Of a stretch of DNA of 64,000 nucleotides, positions 35,701 through 43,832 are shown piece after piece. Source of the DNA: Polyangiaceae bacterium (GTDB taxonomy: Bacteria > Myxococcota_A > Polyangia > Polyangiales > Polyangiaceae); contig JADJXL010000018.1 in the NCBI GenBank assembly GCA_016715885.1, positions 372,001-436,000 of the forward strand, in the 5' to 3' direction. The notes beneath the pieces are model-generated. The model had not been told where the DNA came from. It was given only the letters and a program-made list of their open reading frames with translations, and searched no databases. The position numbers were made by a program, and so were the translations under genes. Each line of letters starts with the position of its first letter. Position 1 is the first letter of the stretch.

Positions 35701-37808
35701 CATTTGGTGAATTGGGTTTGGCGCTCGATGAAGAGTTTGGCGAGGGGCGGCTTGCGTGTCGGGTGCGCATCGTTGCGGGGTCGATGCTGCACACCAAGCG
35801 TTCCCGTCGCGTGTCGCTTTTTCATTTTCAGCGAGCGGTCGAGCTGGCGGCGACGTCGGGGGATTTGCTGTACGTGTCGCATGCAGCGGGGCACGTCATT
35901 GCGACGCGATTCGAGCTCGGGGACGATCTTGCACGTGCGTGCGAAGAGACCGAACGCAGCCTCACGTTCGTGCGTGCCGCATGGGGAGCGCGAGCCGTTA
36001 CCGATCCTTTCGTGGTGCTGACGCTTCAGGCGGCGCGCTGTTTGCTTGGAAAAACGCGGGACCGCACGAGTTTGTCCGACGACACCTTCGATGCGGAGGC
36101 GTTCGTCGCGGCGAGGGCCCTCGTGGGCGATGGGTCGGCCGAGCTTTGGTATTCGGTTCTTCGCGCGCAGATATTCATATTGCATGAAGAATTCGGGGCA
36201 GCCGCGCGCGATGCGCTCGTGGCTGAAAAACATTTTGCAGAGTATGAAGGTCAATTCGTCAGCACCGACATTTCGTTTTGGGTAGCGCTTTCGTTGTTAC
36301 TCGACCGCTCGGCATCCCGCGCGACGCTCGATTCGCGGCTCGCCACGGTCGAGACGCATTTGGCACGATTGGCCGTATTGGCCGAGCATTGCCCGGAGAA
36401 TTACGAACGCAAGTATTTGCTCGTCGCTGCCGAGCGTGCGCGGGCTGTAGGGGACGAGCTTTCGGCGGTGGAATTGTACGAGCGTGCGGGGCGAGCGGCC
36501 ACGGAGAGTGGTTCGTCGCGGGACGAGGCGCTCGTCAATGAGCTAGCTGCGCGTTTTCACCTCGAGCGCCGGCGTGACACGCTCGCACGCGCATACATGG
36601 GGTCGGCGTATCAGGCGTACATGCGGTGGGGCGCGATTGCGAAGATTGGTGCGCTTCGAGAACGTTATGGGTTTTTGTTGCCGCGCAGGCCAGCGGGGTC
36701 TTCCGAAGGGCCGACGCGGGCGACGATCATGCCCGCTCCGCAGGGCCAATACGACATCGAAGCGGTCATGCGGGCAGCGCAAGCCATTGCGGAAGAGCTC
36801 GTCCTGGATGTGCTGCTCGACCGAGTCATGCGGGTCATCGTCGAAGCATCGGGTGCCCAGCGAGCGGTCCTGCTCCTCGATCGCGGCGGTGGATTATCGA
36901 TTGAAGCATGCATGACCATCGATCCCGATCGCGTGCTCGTCGGTTCCGACGCGGCGGCGGCGGTCGGGTGGGAATTGCCGCAATCGATTGTCGAGGAAGT
37001 GGAGGTGACGCGTAATCCGGTCGTGGTGGGTGGTATTCGAGGGTTCGACCGTTTTTCGAGGGATCCTTATATCGTCGAAAGGCGTCCGCGTTCATTTCTT
37101 TGTTTGGCCTTGGTGCATCGCGGGCGATTGACTGGCATATTGTGCCTCGAAAATCGCCTCGTGGCGGATGTATTCACGGCGGAGCGTATTCAGATTGCCG
37201 GCTTTCTTTCGTCGCTCGCGGCCATTGCGCTCGAAAATTCGCTGCTCGTCGCGAGCATTCAGCGCATGAGCGAATCACAAATACGCGCCAACGAGCGGCT
37301 CGAAATGGAGGTCCTGGCGCGGACGGAAGATCTCGAGCGGGAGCTCGAACAGCGCAAGGCCGCCGAGCTCGACCGGGAATTGATGCACACGGCGATGTTA
37401 TCGGCGCAGGCCGAGCGCCTCGCGGAATTGTCGACGCCGCTCTTGCCGATAACGGGTGAAATCATGGTCATGCCGCTGATTGGTATGATCGACCAAGATC
37501 GAGCCGAGCAGGTGCTCACGACGGCGCTTGCGGGGGTTTCTTCGAGCAATGCATCCGTGTTGATTTTGGACATCACGGGCGTGCGCAATGCGTCCACCAA
37601 TGTTGCGAAGACGCTTATCGATGCGACACGCGCGGTGTCGATGCTGGGCGCGGAAGTGGTCATTTCGGGGGTGCGTGCGGCCGTTGCGCATTCGCTGGTG
37701 GACGTCGCAGATACGATGCAGGGCATCGTGACGAAAGCGACGCTCGCGGGCGCCGTCGCTCATGCGATGGGACGGGGACGTCGCAAGGGTGGTGGGCGAC
37801 GGGCGTAA
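32775..37808 (+). CDS. giant kinase-like/AAA/GAF/STAS regulator; DFG motif altered
   Basis: 1677 residues from a GTG preceded by AAAGG. Kinase-like domain (1-~285): lysine K36, catalytic loop VIHKDVCPQN (D128, N133) and APE are present, but the Mg-binding DFG reads GFG (147-149). An AAA/NACHT-like ATPase follows (Walker A SGAAGVGKS about 327-335; Walker B-like VLFLDDMD about 455), then a long TPR-like helical region (about 650-1300). Next come a GAF domain (about 1330-1490), a coiled coil (about 1495-1545) and an RsbR-type STAS domain (about 1560-1665: LDITGVRNAST). The layout matches myxobacterial PknK-like sensor kinases. Without DFG Asp it may be a pseudokinase. It probably controls a sigma/anti-sigma-type pathway through the STAS domain. 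Confidence 0.85.
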   Translation: MFWLEGHTITEVLFEGDATTLYRGYRDTDGTSVLVKASNDDFPIARDVALLRHECAILQSLDVPCVPTAFGLVPCRNGISLVMSDTGKRPLTERMRRGRQDLGAALRVGVAIARALDQVHIGGVIHKDVCPQNILVEEGSLDVDLVGFGYASRLLREDQRLATTQIIEGSLAYMAPEQTGRINRAIDHRADLYSLGVTLYELLTGVLPFTMDEPLGLLHAHIARAPVPPHVLVPELPRVVSDIVIKLLAKSADDRYHRAGGVATDLAICARQWQNYREIDRFALGERDLGSELILPDKLYGRDVERKDLEAAFERAATGHPGLVVISGAAGVGKSVLARELKSPVAVRGGTFAAGRPDELTRGAPCGVLSAALRDLVRQILQGPSEPARVFTRELHRMLGATAAALFEIVPELEDVVEARELPAALPAAESNARLAVLVRSLIDAASREGPVVLFLDDMDSADAASKDIARALVVDGESRRLCVVMACRDRPTASRTNIVDLPDLRRAGVSITEIHLGPLSAVHTRALLADALGAPEDRVIDLADELTAAAHGNPFFLREVLRALHTEELVKFDSRAGSFKWDIERVRQRLGSADARDFVRDRIGSLPARTSHALAVAACLGTAFDLGALAVAVERPPADVVQDLWPALEAGLIVPLSSDYRFADALVDAAQANGADTHRRSPDRSSWEVPYAFAHGHVHDAALALVPPESRAHEHLRIGRLLLASAFPTSDGGGLAAVRQLNLGRAAMQSEGDRISLARLDLNAGRRAKGAGALADAMDFFKLGLEALDAKEPHELWFALTYQFGECAVTTGAAELSARHVEELVSGARTALERAEACRLRVAMLVMREKLDEAFRAGVAGLEELGIRMPEDEAAWRKALDEERAAIDRKLADRPIRSLKMAPRATDPEIVATMFFLLDLSAPAFLSRVPATRLVTAVLVRLSIEHGNTEASAYGFAAYGFFLAADTNRFDEAHAFGELGLALDEEFGEGRLACRVRIVAGSMLHTKRSRRVSLFHFQRAVELAATSGDLLYVSHAAGHVIATRFELGDDLARACEETERSLTFVRAAWGARAVTDPFVVLTLQAARCLLGKTRDRTSLSDDTFDAEAFVAARALVGDGSAELWYSVLRAQIFILHEEFGAAARDALVAEKHFAEYEGQFVSTDISFWVALSLLLDRSASRATLDSRLATVETHLARLAVLAEHCPENYERKYLLVAAERARAVGDELSAVELYERAGRAATESGSSRDEALVNELAARFHLERRRDTLARAYMGSAYQAYMRWGAIAKIGALRERYGFLLPRRPAGSSEGPTRATIMPAPQGQYDIEAVMRAAQAIAEELVLDVLLDRVMRVIVEASGAQRAVLLLDRGGGLSIEACMTIDPDRVLVGSDAAAAVGWELPQSIVEEVEVTRNPVVVGGIRGFDRFSRDPYIVERRPRSFLCLALVHRGRLTGILCLENRLVADVFTAERIQIAGFLSSLAAIALENSLLVASIQRMSESQIRANERLEMEVLARTEDLERELEQRKAAELDRELMHTAMLSAQAERLAELSTPLLPITGEIMVMPLIGMIDQDRAEQVLTTALAGVSSSNASVLILDITGVRNASTNVAKTLIDATRAVSMLGAEVVISGVRAAVAHSLVDVADTMQGIVTKATLAGAVAHAMGRGRRKGGGRRA

Positions 37809-37941
37809 TGCGTGCAATTTGAGATGATCTCGAGCGCTCATGCGATACCCTGGCGCGTGCATGATCGGCTCTTGGGCCTTCAGCCCATCATGAACGTCGG
37901 TCAAAACCCACGAGTTCGCGAGTAGCGAGTGAGAGGTAACC

Positions 37942-39120
37942 ATGTTCGATAACACTTCCAATGGAACACGATGGGTCCTCATCGCCACCTTCGCGACCGC
38001 GATAACCTCACTCCCCGCGTGCGCGCGCACCGGCTTGAACGTCGATGAACACGTCGCCCCCGCAGATCCAGCCGTCGACTGTTCCGCTTGGCCGAACGAG
38101 CTATTTCTCACGTATGCGCGCAGTCTTTCTCTCGGCGCCAAGGTGACGGCAATGGCGCTCTACCCGAGCAATGGTGACGGAACATTCGGCAACCGCCAGA
38201 CCATCGACATGAAAGAGCCTTTTACAGGCGTCGTCGTCGATGATTTCGATGACGACGGCGCGCTCGAAATCCACTTGTGGCTATTGTCGACTGGTGTCGA
38301 GTATGTCCTCGATTATGATTGCGCCGAGGGAATGTGGTTCATGACGCCCAACTTTGGCGGCGCCGCGCCTCCACGCCACGATTTCAGCTCGATCGGCGAC
38401 GTCAACAACGACGGCTACATCGATGTGGTCGGGTGGGTTCCTCCGAAAGATGGCAATGGCCAGCCGAATGACGACGCCCTCGATGTATACGCATCGCTCG
38501 GAGGCCCCGGGGGAACCTTTGTTCATCAAAAGAGCGAACTGAATTTAAAAGATACGTTCGTCTATTGGCTCGCTCCAACGCGCCACGTACGCGACATGGA
38601 CAGCGACGGTTGTGCCGATTTGGTTTACGTCCGATACGACCACGGAGGAGCGGCCAAGTCTACGGTGTATTTGGCAAAAGGCGATTGCACCGGCCGATTT
38701 GGCCAACCGAAAAGCATTCTATCGATGCCATTTCCGGGGACGGGCGACGACATCGGCGATCTGGATGGTGACGGGCACATGGACCTCATCGCAGGGCTCG
38801 ATGACGATGGGGATCCTGGCCAAGTGTGGGTAGCCAAGGGCGACGGCGCAGGGTCTTTGGAGAGCGTGATTCCGGTATTCGACGTCGCCCCCGAGGAGAA
38901 AGGTCACGACGGCGCGGGATTTGGAGACGTCTGGCTATATGATTGGGACCATGATGGAAGGCTCGACGTGCTCTCGACCTACTCGACCGGGCCGGGTTTT
39001 TCCGGGCCGCAAATCGATATCAGGATGAATCGGGGCAACCTCGAGTTTGGTGCTCCGTCGGTCGTCGGCCCGGCGCCTCTTTCGAGCCAGCAATGGCTCG
39101 TGGGCCCGGCGTCGAAATGA
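37942..39120 (+). CDS. FG-GAP/VCBS repeat lipoprotein
   Basis: A 392-residue protein whose ATG follows GAGAGGTAACC. Signal peptide with lipobox LPAC (Cys27). The body is a seven-bladed-type repeat protein with calcium loops: DDFDDDGALEIHLW, GDVNNDGYIDVVGW, RDMDSDGCADLVYV, GDLDGDGHMDLIAG and YDWDHDGRLDVLS. Such beta-propellers are common in surface adhesins and integrin-like proteins. No enzymatic residues seen. It is convergent with the next lipoprotein. Confidence 0.82.
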   Translation: MFDNTSNGTRWVLIATFATAITSLPACARTGLNVDEHVAPADPAVDCSAWPNELFLTYARSLSLGAKVTAMALYPSNGDGTFGNRQTIDMKEPFTGVVVDDFDDDGALEIHLWLLSTGVEYVLDYDCAEGMWFMTPNFGGAAPPRHDFSSIGDVNNDGYIDVVGWVPPKDGNGQPNDDALDVYASLGGPGGTFVHQKSELNLKDTFVYWLAPTRHVRDMDSDGCADLVYVRYDHGGAAKSTVYLAKGDCTGRFGQPKSILSMPFPGTGDDIGDLDGDGHMDLIAGLDDDGDPGQVWVAKGDGAGSLESVIPVFDVAPEEKGHDGAGFGDVWLYDWDHDGRLDVLSTYSTGPGFSGPQIDIRMNRGNLEFGAPSVVGPAPLSSQQWLVGPASK

Positions 39121-39123
39121 AGG

Positions 39124-39984
39124 TCAGCGACAGCTCGTGGGAACGTTCGCGCCTGCGAGCATCGCGCGGACTTGCCCCAAGAGCGCGCGCCCTTGCGGAT
39201 TGCTGATGAGCGACCTGCACGTCGCCGCCGCTGCCAAGTAGGAACCTTTCTGCTCGGGCGGCGCCGAATTCGCGTTTTGCGCGAGCGCATCGCAACATGC
39301 CTTGAGTCCCGTGGAATCTCCACCGCCGCCCGCCACGCCCTTCACATGACGGAACGTCGAGAACACGCCCGTCGCGTCGCCGCCGTCGGCAAAGCCGCCC
39401 AGCGCCAACACCTTCATCGAATCGAATGCCACGTACGCCGTCGTCACTCGAGCATCGCCTTGCTTGCAGTGCCCATCCGCCGCCACGCCCGCAAGCTTGT
39501 CCTTGCCGACCGTCACCGTTTCGGCCGGAGCCCATTGGCAATCCGAGTATCCCAATGCCGTCGCGGCCTCCGTCAGCTTCGCCGTCGCCGTCTCGGTCGC
39601 TGCGAAGTTGCCAGCAGCCACCGCCGCCTTTTTGTCCGCTGCCGTGGCCGTCGTCCAGATGCCGCTCTTGCCCGCAGTCCACCCCGTCGGCGCCGCGAAT
39701 GTCGCCTTGCCCGCGGCAATCGCCGAACCACGCGCGCCAGCATCGGGCTCCTTGGCGTCGACTTCCCCTTTGACCCGCGCTGCGACGCCGGCCATGCCCG
39801 ATTCCGGAACCAGGCTCGTCGTCGGCTTCGGAGGCGGCGTCTCCGCCGTTGCCGACGGCACGACAGCAGCCGACGGCTGAGCAGGCGGCACGTCGTTCGA
39901 TTCATCCTTTGGGCATCCCGCGAGAACGAAGATCCCGATCAGGGTGAGCGCACCGAGCTTCAATTGGGCTTTCAAGTTTCGCAT
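39124..39984 (-). CDS. lipoprotein of unknown function
   Basis: A 286-residue protein with lipobox VLAGC (Cys24) and a Pro/Ala/Thr-rich linker to ~65. The folded part (about 90-230) opens with KATFAAPTGWTAGKSGIW and includes CQWAP, GHCKQGD and a Gly-rich GVAGGGGDS. A helical tail with cysteines (KACCDALAQNAN, AAATCRSL, TSC) resembles small helical Cys domains seen in other Polyangiales lipoproteins. No family assigned. It ends four bases from the convergent FG-GAP gene. Possibly translationally linked to the small ORF upstream. Confidence 0.68.
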   Translation of the reverse strand: MRNLKAQLKLGALTLIGIFVLAGCPKDESNDVPPAQPSAAVVPSATAETPPPKPTTSLVPESGMAGVAARVKGEVDAKEPDAGARGSAIAAGKATFAAPTGWTAGKSGIWTTATAADKKAAVAAGNFAATETATAKLTEAATALGYSDCQWAPAETVTVGKDKLAGVAADGHCKQGDARVTTAYVAFDSMKVLALGGFADGGDATGVFSTFRHVKGVAGGGGDSTGLKACCDALAQNANSAPPEQKGSYLAAAATCRSLISNPQGRALLGQVRAMLAGANVPTSCR

Positions 39985-40148
39985 CCTGGCAAGGGTTTAC
40001 GTACGATCAAAGGGGTTTTCCCTTCGGGGCCCGGAGGGTATGCCAGGCGGCGCACCACGTCAAGATCCATGTCGTCTTTTTGGCCGCGGCGCTCGAGGAC
40101 CCGGCGGCCCGCGATCCACGGGAGCCCGACGGCGATGACCGCCGCCAC
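39972..40148 (-). CDS. possible 58-residue single-pass membrane peptide
   Basis: An ORF from the GTG at 40148, ending just inside the following lipoprotein gene. The product is VAAVIAVGLPWIAGRRVLER..., with one hydrophobic segment followed by a basic then mixed tail ending PLPGCET. Codons in the first two thirds are strongly GC at the third position, as in real genes here. There is no clear ribosome site, and the frame is open further upstream without a good start. It may be the end of a decayed gene rather than a functional peptide. Confidence 0.25.
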   Translation of the reverse strand: MAAVIAVGLPWIAGRRVLERRGQKDDMDLDVVRRLAYPPGPEGKTPLIVRKPLPGCET

Positions 40149-40401
40149 GCGAATGAAATTCGTGCTTCGCGCAATCGGTGCACCACCCGTGACACCGGAA
40201 CGTTGGCAAATGTCCGCGATCGGCGACGACCGGACCTGGCGATGCCGAAATTGTGTTGGCCCGACAACGATCGAACACTCGGGATGACGATGTTTCGTCG
40301 AAAGTCTCTCGTATCGTTACGAATGCAATGGCAATGTATCGCCGTATCGCGGTTCGGCAAGGATCCTGCATTGGGTGCGGTCCCAGAATGAAGGGGCCGT
40401 C
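40149..40401. other. gene-free stretch before the fibronectin-like lipoprotein gene
   Basis: About 250 bases with no supportable gene and no clear terminator or promoter. Together with the doubtful small ORF to its left it makes up the 417-base gap between two lipoprotein genes transcribed apart from each other, so promoters for both should lie here. Confidence 0.4.
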
Positions 40402-41511
40402 ATGAAAACTTCGCAATGGTTCGGTTTGGCGCTCGCATGCACTCTCGTCTCGGTTCTCGGATGCGGCGGCGACGACGACAAAGCCGTGCTCCAGGCGTCG
40501 GGAACCGTCACGGATGCAATCCGCGACTTGCCACTCGAGGGCGCCGTCATCGAAATCAAGCGCAAGGAATGCATCAAACCGAATTGGTTGTCGTCCTGTT
40601 CACACTCGATGACCAGTACCGTGACCGGATCCGATGGAACCTATTCGCTCCTTTTCGAGTATCCATCGGCAGGCCAGACGCCCGACACGGCCACCTTCTC
40701 GTATCCGAACGAGCATGGGCATTTGTACGAAGTATTCACGCATTCGTTCGATGGCGACTTCCAGGTCCTGCTCGACGTGAAGCTCGCGCCAAAGGAGACG
40801 AATTCGCCCGTCATCATCGCCAGCGCAGAAGCCATTTCACGCACCACGGATGTGGAAATCAAATGGGACATGGAATCGAAGCAATGGTTCGACGACGTCA
40901 TCATTGCGCGCGGTACCGAAGAAAAGCTTCTGGTGGAACCCGTGTGGGGCACGACGTATCCCGTGGGCAGCAGCATTGGATCCTACGAGATCGTGTATGC
41001 TGGACCGTTTGCTCCGCTGTTCGTCGGATCTGGCATGTATAGCGACAACTATCGTTTCGTGGACCAAACGGGGCTCAATGAAACGCTCTTGTATTATACG
41101 ATGTGGGGCACGGATGCGTACGAGATCCATTCCAAGAGGTCGAATGCGGGGCCGGTTTGGACGAAAGACATCGAAGCGCCGGGGCCGGTCACGAACGTGA
41201 AACACAATTGGAACAGCCTGACCCAGGTGTTCGAATTGTCTTGGACCAACCCTTCGGATCCGGATTTGTGGGGAATCTGGATTTTGCGTAGCACGGAGGG
41301 GCCCGTGGATGGCCTGCTGGAGCCTGGCAAGCAATACATGCTGCACGACGCGGTCGGTAATGCAGAAGTCTGGCGTCTGGGCGACATTGCCAATCAAAGC
41401 ACGACCGGAGCCGACTTCGCCTCGGGGACCACCGTGTATTTCCGCCTCTTTGCGGCAGACGACGACGAAAACTATGCGCCGCCCATCGATTACGACGTGG
41501 CACTGGACTAG
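40402..41511 (+). CDS. lipoprotein with carboxypeptidase-regulatory-like and fibronectin type III-like domains
   Basis: 369 residues from the ATG at 40402 (AAGGGG upstream). Signal peptide with lipobox VLGC (Cys21). Residues ~30-115 resemble a CarboxypepD_reg-like domain (SGTVTDAIRDLPLEGAVIEI, then TGSDGTYSLLFEYP). Residues ~255-360 look like a fibronectin type III-like fold (PGPVTNVKHNWN...FELSWTNPSDPDLWGIWI). Middle region unassigned. Probably an extracellular beta-sandwich scaffold. Confidence 0.75.
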   Translation: MKTSQWFGLALACTLVSVLGCGGDDDKAVLQASGTVTDAIRDLPLEGAVIEIKRKECIKPNWLSSCSHSMTSTVTGSDGTYSLLFEYPSAGQTPDTATFSYPNEHGHLYEVFTHSFDGDFQVLLDVKLAPKETNSPVIIASAEAISRTTDVEIKWDMESKQWFDDVIIARGTEEKLLVEPVWGTTYPVGSSIGSYEIVYAGPFAPLFVGSGMYSDNYRFVDQTGLNETLLYYTMWGTDAYEIHSKRSNAGPVWTKDIEAPGPVTNVKHNWNSLTQVFELSWTNPSDPDLWGIWILRSTEGPVDGLLEPGKQYMLHDAVGNAEVWRLGDIANQSTTGADFASGTTVYFRLFAADDDENYAPPIDYDVALD

Positions 41512-41562
41512 CAGCCGGTACGATGCGTATTCATGCAACATGCGCCGCGTCGTTCGAGGGCG

Positions 41563-41700
41563 CGTGCGCCCGTTGCACATTTGCTGGTAGATGTCGCACA
41601 TGCAGGGCATCGTGACCAAAGCGACGCTCAAAAACGCAGTCGCCCATGCGATGGCACGAGTCCGTCGCAATGGCGACTGCCGGCGTCGAGCGTTTTGCGC
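41563..41700 (+). pseudogene. decayed STAS-domain fragment
   Basis: About 135 bases match the last part of the STAS domain of the giant kinase-like gene (37670-37790). The fragment reads LLVDVA in one frame, then MQGIVTKATLKNAVAHAMARVRR in another. A five-base deletion (GATACGATG to CATG next to CAGGGC) explains the shift. No start or upstream domains remain. It is best read as the tail of a lost paralogue. Confidence 0.7.
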
Positions 41701-42405
41701 TCAGCGTGAGACGTGCGTGCCCCGCATGCTAGCGAGGGCTCTCGAGCTCACGGCGGATGCCGAAATCAGGATGGCGCCGCCGACGGCCAAAAGGGCTACC
41801 AGCATCAGCGTGTACGGCTCGATGCCGAGCAGCGCGAGAATCCCCAAAATGGCCGCGCCGATGCCCACGAGAGACTGCACCGCTGCGGCTCCCTGCACCG
41901 CCTCGCGTGCAATTCGTACGCGCCGATCGAAAGGATAGGCTTCCACGAGCGAATTGATCCCAGCGGTCGCACCCGTCGATAGAAGCAGCCCGCCGCCAAA
42001 CGCAATGACGGCGATGGGTCCAAGTATCAGAGGATAGATATTCAGCAGAATCAGGACGCCGAGCACGACACCTGCCGCACCCGTGAGGAATTCCGCTCCT
42101 ACGCTTCCGCCGAATTCCGTTTCGTCCGCGCGTCCACCACTTACGCGCGATGCGAGCTGGTTGTAGCGCGATGCCATTGCGCCGCCTGCAAACAGCAGGG
42201 CCGCACCGATGGCAATGATGGAAATGGCGATCATCGTCTCGCGGGCGATCCCGGCGAGCCCGAGGACGCAGAGCACCACGGCACCGATGCCGCCCAGGGC
42301 TTCCACGATCGAACCTGCCGTGACGATGCGCATGGCTCGTTGTTGACCGTGCCAGCTTGTTTGAGGTGGCTGCGACGCCGACGTATCGATGTCCTTGTTC
42401 TCCAT
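41701..42405 (-). CDS. multi-pass membrane protein of unknown function
   Basis: 234 residues from the ATG at 42405, which has GGGGAGA upstream. A hydrophilic start of ~25 residues is followed by about six hydrophobic segments in three similar pairs (GSIVEALGGIGAVVLCVLG, AIGAALLFAGGAM, GVVLGVLILLNIYPLIL, VIAFGGGLLLSTGAT, IGAAILGILALLGI, LVALLAVGGAILI). Internal similarity suggests a repeated two-helix unit of about 75 residues. No family recognised. A divergent coiled-coil lipoprotein gene lies about 190 bases away. Confidence 0.68.
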   Translation of the reverse strand: MENKDIDTSASQPPQTSWHGQQRAMRIVTAGSIVEALGGIGAVVLCVLGLAGIARETMIAISIIAIGAALLFAGGAMASRYNQLASRVSGGRADETEFGGSVGAEFLTGAAGVVLGVLILLNIYPLILGPIAVIAFGGGLLLSTGATAGINSLVEAYPFDRRVRIAREAVQGAAAVQSLVGIGAAILGILALLGIEPYTLMLVALLAVGGAILISASAVSSRALASMRGTHVSR

Positions 42406-42597
42406 GCGAGGTCTCCCCATTTCTTGCGGTTTGGCTCGGCCATCCGCTGGCGCGCTCGGCTGCCTGCGAACGTGCACGCGACCATTGCCCGCTTGGAAGC
42501 TCGCACGGGGCGTGCCGCGACCGACGCGGGCAAACAAGCGAAGGATGGGGCAGACGTACGAATCTGATCATTCGATAATCAATGGAATAAAATATAT

Positions 42598-43263
42598 ATG
42601 CACGAGACGGCTCGACCGATTGACGTCGAGCCTGTCGGCTCGATGATTCCCCGCATGAAGTCGGCGCGAAACAGCATGTGGCGAAGCATGACGTGCATGG
42701 TCGTCCTCGTCTGCATCACCGGCTGCGGTACGGCTTCGATGATTGGACGGAGCACGCGCGCGCTCGAAACGACGTCCAAGACGATGAACGAGACGCGCGA
42801 TGCACTTCGGCAGACCGACGAGGCGCTTCGGCAAACGGACCAGACGATGAACCAATTGGTCGAGTCGCTGGACAAGCTTGGCGCGCCCATGCAAAAGCTT
42901 GGAAACCTCGCAGCTCCCATGCGAAACCTTTCGGCGCTCGAACCTTCGATGCAGCAATTGGGAACGCGATTGGAAGGTGTCGAAAATAATTTGCAGCGAC
43001 TCGAAAGACCCCTCGAAAACGTCGCGGGGCTCATCGGACCCCTCCAGAATGTCGGAGGCCTCGAAGAACCGCTGCAGGACATTGCGTCGGTGGGGCGTGA
43101 CAAGGGCAAAGTCATGGCTGTCTTGAGTGCCCTTCTCGTGGCATGGATTGGCGCCACCTTCGTGGGCGTGTACCTTGGATTTGCCGTGGGACTGCGCCGC
43201 ATGCGCCGGCGTGACAAACTCCTCGCACGCCGTCTGCGTGCAAAAGTCGGCAAAGCGACGTAG
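42598..43263 (+). CDS. coiled-coil lipoprotein with C-terminal membrane segment
   Basis: Up to 221 residues. The start is uncertain: 42598, 42643 or 42655, none with a clear ribosome site; 42655 gives the neatest signal peptide. Lipobox CITGC. Residues ~45-165 form a long coiled coil of repeating Leu and Gln (LRQTDEALRQTDQTMNQL) with repeats like PMQKLGNLAAPMRNL. A transmembrane helix follows (VLSALLVAWIGATFVGVYLG), then a basic tail. It could bridge two membranes or membrane and wall. Confidence 0.65.
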   Translation: MHETARPIDVEPVGSMIPRMKSARNSMWRSMTCMVVLVCITGCGTASMIGRSTRALETTSKTMNETRDALRQTDEALRQTDQTMNQLVESLDKLGAPMQKLGNLAAPMRNLSALEPSMQQLGTRLEGVENNLQRLERPLENVAGLIGPLQNVGGLEEPLQDIASVGRDKGKVMAVLSALLVAWIGATFVGVYLGFAVGLRRMRRRDKLLARRLRAKVGKAT

Positions 43264-43376
43264 AAAAACGTTTCGACGAAGGCATTTGGTGATTTGTCCC
43301 CGAGCCACCGTCGTCGGGTCGTAAAATCTATCAATGTAGTTGGCAAACCGACGCGGTTCTGGCATTGTCACCCGTC

Positions 43377-43817
43377 ATGAGTGAGCGGGACGAAGGCTTC
43401 GTGGACCTGGGTCGACACGCGATTCGCATCGATGGCGACACGCTCACGGTGGCCGTGCGAGGTGTGTTGACGGGCGAAGACATGCGGCAACTGCTGGATC
43501 TCTTCGCACGCATCAAACGCGAACATGGATCTCTCTTCGTTCTCTACGACGGCCGGCAATGCACGAGCGTCGACGCGGACGCACGCAAAGCGGCGACCCA
43601 AGGCCGTTTCCACGAGAGAGAAGCCGATCTTCGCGTGGCTTTCGGCGTTCCGTACGTCATTCGCACCATCCTCAACATGATCCTTCGCGCGCAAAAAGTG
43701 CTGTTCAATCGAGACGTCAAGGTCCATCTCTTCGAGCACGGAAACGAGGCCCATGCGTTCCTCGAAAAGGAACGTGCTCGGATACGCCGAGAAAAAGGCT
43801 TGAAAACGTCACCCTGA
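43377..43817 (+). CDS. SpoIIAA/STAS-like protein
   Basis: 146 residues from the ATG at 43377. The pattern HAIRIDGDTLTVAVRGVLTGEDM, a central FVLYDGRQCTS and C-terminal HLFEHGNEAHAFLEKER (shown in pieces) resemble the SpoIIAA-like family with a STAS fold. The usual phospho-acceptor serine is not obvious. Possible anti-sigma antagonist or lipid-binding protein. Convergent with the oxidase gene. Confidence 0.6.
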   Translation: MSERDEGFVDLGRHAIRIDGDTLTVAVRGVLTGEDMRQLLDLFARIKREHGSLFVLYDGRQCTSVDADARKAATQGRFHEREADLRVAFGVPYVIRTILNMILRAQKVLFNRDVKVHLFEHGNEAHAFLEKERARIRREKGLKTSP

Positions 43818-43832
43818 AGCATCCTGCGCTGG

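Noticed and set aside
33957..36254. 765-residue minus-strand ORF inside the kinase-like gene
   Set aside because: Antisense to a gene with clear domains; Arg/His-rich composition typical of shadow frames in high-GC DNA.
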